Assembly (NCBI GenBank): GCA_942490705.1
Contig: CALNXY010000007.1
Coordinates: 140,720 to 204,719, forward strand
Reading direction: 5' to 3'
DNA: 64,000 bases
Source of the DNA: JAGRCP01 sp942490705
Lineage (GTDB): Bacteria; Chloroflexota; Anaerolineae; Caldilineales; Caldilineaceae
Below are positions 62,719 to 64,000 of the stretch, in pieces (the stretch's first letter is position 1; the number at the start of each line of letters is the position of its first letter). The notes under the pieces are model-generated. The model was not told the DNA's origin and made no database searches. It was given only the letters and a program-made list of their open reading frames with translations. A program made the translations under genes and the position numbers.

Positions 62719-63828
62719 GTGACGGCGCAGCAGGTGGAACCGTTTGAAACCAGCGACGCTACGCAGGAAGAATTACTGCGCAATAATCGTGACCTGCTGG
62801 TCGAACTGATGGACCGCATGGCGAACCTGGAAGTCGCCATTGAGCTGGGCCATCAGCAGACCGAGAGCGATGACGAGCAGGAAGCGCTGGCGCGGGGATG
62901 CAGATGATAAGTTGACATGGCTAATCGTTGCGCTTATCAGCGCGACAGGTGGCGCGCTGTTCGAGTTTCTGCTTGGCGACACCCTCTATCCCGTGGCTGA
63001 AGCAGCGCTGGCTTGAATTGGTCAAATCATCTGGCGTGGATGCGCAACCTGCCTCGCCACTGCCGGACTCCGAACCGACCCGCATCGAGTTTCCTGAACG
63101 CAGCTATCGGCCGAGAGCTTGACTTTGACTGGGTGACGATTCGGCGGCTGGGCACTACTGGATGGGCAGCGATCCGCGAGTTGACCATTACGCCAGCGAG
63201 TATGAGCAGCCGCAGCACCGAGTATATTTGCCTGTCTACCGCATTTCCGCGTGCCCGTGACGAATGCCCAGTACAAGCGCTTCGTCGATGCGACGGGCCA
63301 CAAATTCCAGGCCACTGGAAGGATGGGCAGATTGCACATGGTCTTGAGCATCATCCGGTTGTCGATGTCTGTCGGCATGATGCTCGGGCATTCTAGCAAT
63401 GGGGCGCGCGTCAGCCTGCCCGGCCGGCAGGCCGCAGTGGGAGAAGGCAGCGAGCAGGCTCTGACGGGCGGATCCCTCGCTGGAGCAACAAGCCGCCCAG
63501 AGCCACCTCGTGTAATACTCGCTCGAAACGTCCAAGGCGTACGACGCCGGTGGGCAGCTATCCTGCCTGATGCAAGTCGCTATGGCTGTTTGGACATGGC
63601 TAGGAACGTGTGGGGAGTGACTAGTAGTGTGTACACACCGTACCGGTACGATGCTGGCGATAGGCGAGAAGATCCGAGTGCGAATTACGTCCTTGCAGGT
63701 AGCGCGGGGGCTCGTGGTTCAACTACGAGAACGGCGTGCGCTGCGCCAATCGCAGCGGCAGGTCTCCGAACCGCCGCTACAACTACGGCGGTTTCCGCCT
63801 AGTGTCCCCCGGCGCAGTTGGCCGCTGA
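62719..63828 (+). pseudogene. Decayed SUMF1/formylglycine-generating-enzyme-like protein
   Basis: Scattered frames give a coherent order: a helical N-part (QEELLRNNRDLLVELMDRMA), a membrane helix (LTWLIVALISATGGALFEFL), then SUMF1-domain phrases MGSDPRVDHYASEYEQPQHR, PVTNAQYKRFVDATGH, HHPVVDV..HDARAF, YGCLDMA.NVW, and the C-terminal GGSWFNYENGVRCANRSGR with NYGGFRLVSPGAVGR before TGA 63826-63828. The domain hallmarks are all there, but at least five single-base shifts break them. SUMF1-like domains occur as sensors or modifiers in conflict systems. No gene is seen in 63829-64000; a small ACCGGC/GCCGGT hairpin lies near 63908. Confidence 0.65.
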
Positions 63829-64000
63829 CCCCTCTGCCCTCTGCATCTCTGGGTTATGTTGTTCTCTGGCTAGGGCCAGAGGAGCGCAGCATCCCCTGAT
63901 GCAAATACCGGCGTTAGCCGGTCGATATTTTCTGATTGAGCCGTGTACCGCAAGGAACGAAGGGCCAGAGCAGGTGCATTGTGTGCGTAGGGCTTGAATC

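Overview
The window looks like chromosomal DNA of a Chloroflexota bacterium, probably of the Anaerolineae/Caldilineae type. This is inferred from protein style, not from a marker gene. The supports are a lipoprotein-dependent sugar ABC cassette, a fused SARP/AAA regulator, a GET3/ArsA-type ATPase with a C-terminal HSP20-like part, a T-box leader outside the Firmicutes context, ribosomal protein L20 with a helix-hairpin-helix tail, and many intergenic hairpin repeats.

Layout. (1) 0-8.4 kb: carbohydrate utilisation. It holds the tail of a DUF5722 protein, a divergent ArsR-like regulator, two permeases, a binding lipoprotein and a GH2 glycosidase. (2) 8.4-11.7 kb: a 326-bp dispersed repeat, a DUF1294 membrane protein, a MaoC-like hydratase, galU and a GHMP sugar kinase overlapping it. 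(3) 12-24 kb: a selenium-dependent molybdenum hydroxylase type cluster (ygeY, ygeW, ygfM-like, xdhD-like, ssnA, yqeB). It contains a CbiX-CbiX-precorrin-2 dehydrogenase fusion, and an atypical lipoxygenase lies convergent to ygeY. (4) 24-30 kb: small ABM-type genes opposite a large SARP-like regulator, several of them with apparent frameshifts. (5) 30-38.5 kb: a SulP transporter, a GT2 glycosyltransferase, a tail-anchored protein beside a GET3-like ATPase, a methyltransferase, truD and a LON-substrate-binding-domain protein. (6) 38.5-50.2 kb: translation genes. These are tRNA-Val, a T-box leader before an M20 peptidase, thrS, infC (ATC start), rpmI, rplT with an acidic/HhH extension, a TrmH-type methyltransferase, a 1131-residue membrane-anchored acidic repeat protein that also ends in HhH motifs, a 39-residue membrane peptide and tRNA-Lys.

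(7) 50.2-64 kb: a degraded accessory region downstream of tRNA-Lys. It holds a second, inverted copy of the 326-bp repeat, an integrase C-terminus, hsdM, 3.4 kb with no recognisable gene where hsdS might be expected, a frameshifted hsdR, a frameshifted YgjP-type metallopeptidase, and remnants of an EAD/nSTAND protein and of a SUMF1-domain protein. It reads as a decayed restriction/defence island.

Single-base frame changes at homopolymers occur throughout, in otherwise conserved genes. Some 'pseudogenes' could therefore be assembly or sequencing errors, and the sequence alone cannot separate the two. The most unusual intact features are the L20 fusion and its acidic HhH neighbour, the tail-anchored/GET3 pair, the T-box-controlled peptidase, the siroheme-type fusion inside the Se/Mo cluster and the 326-bp repeat.
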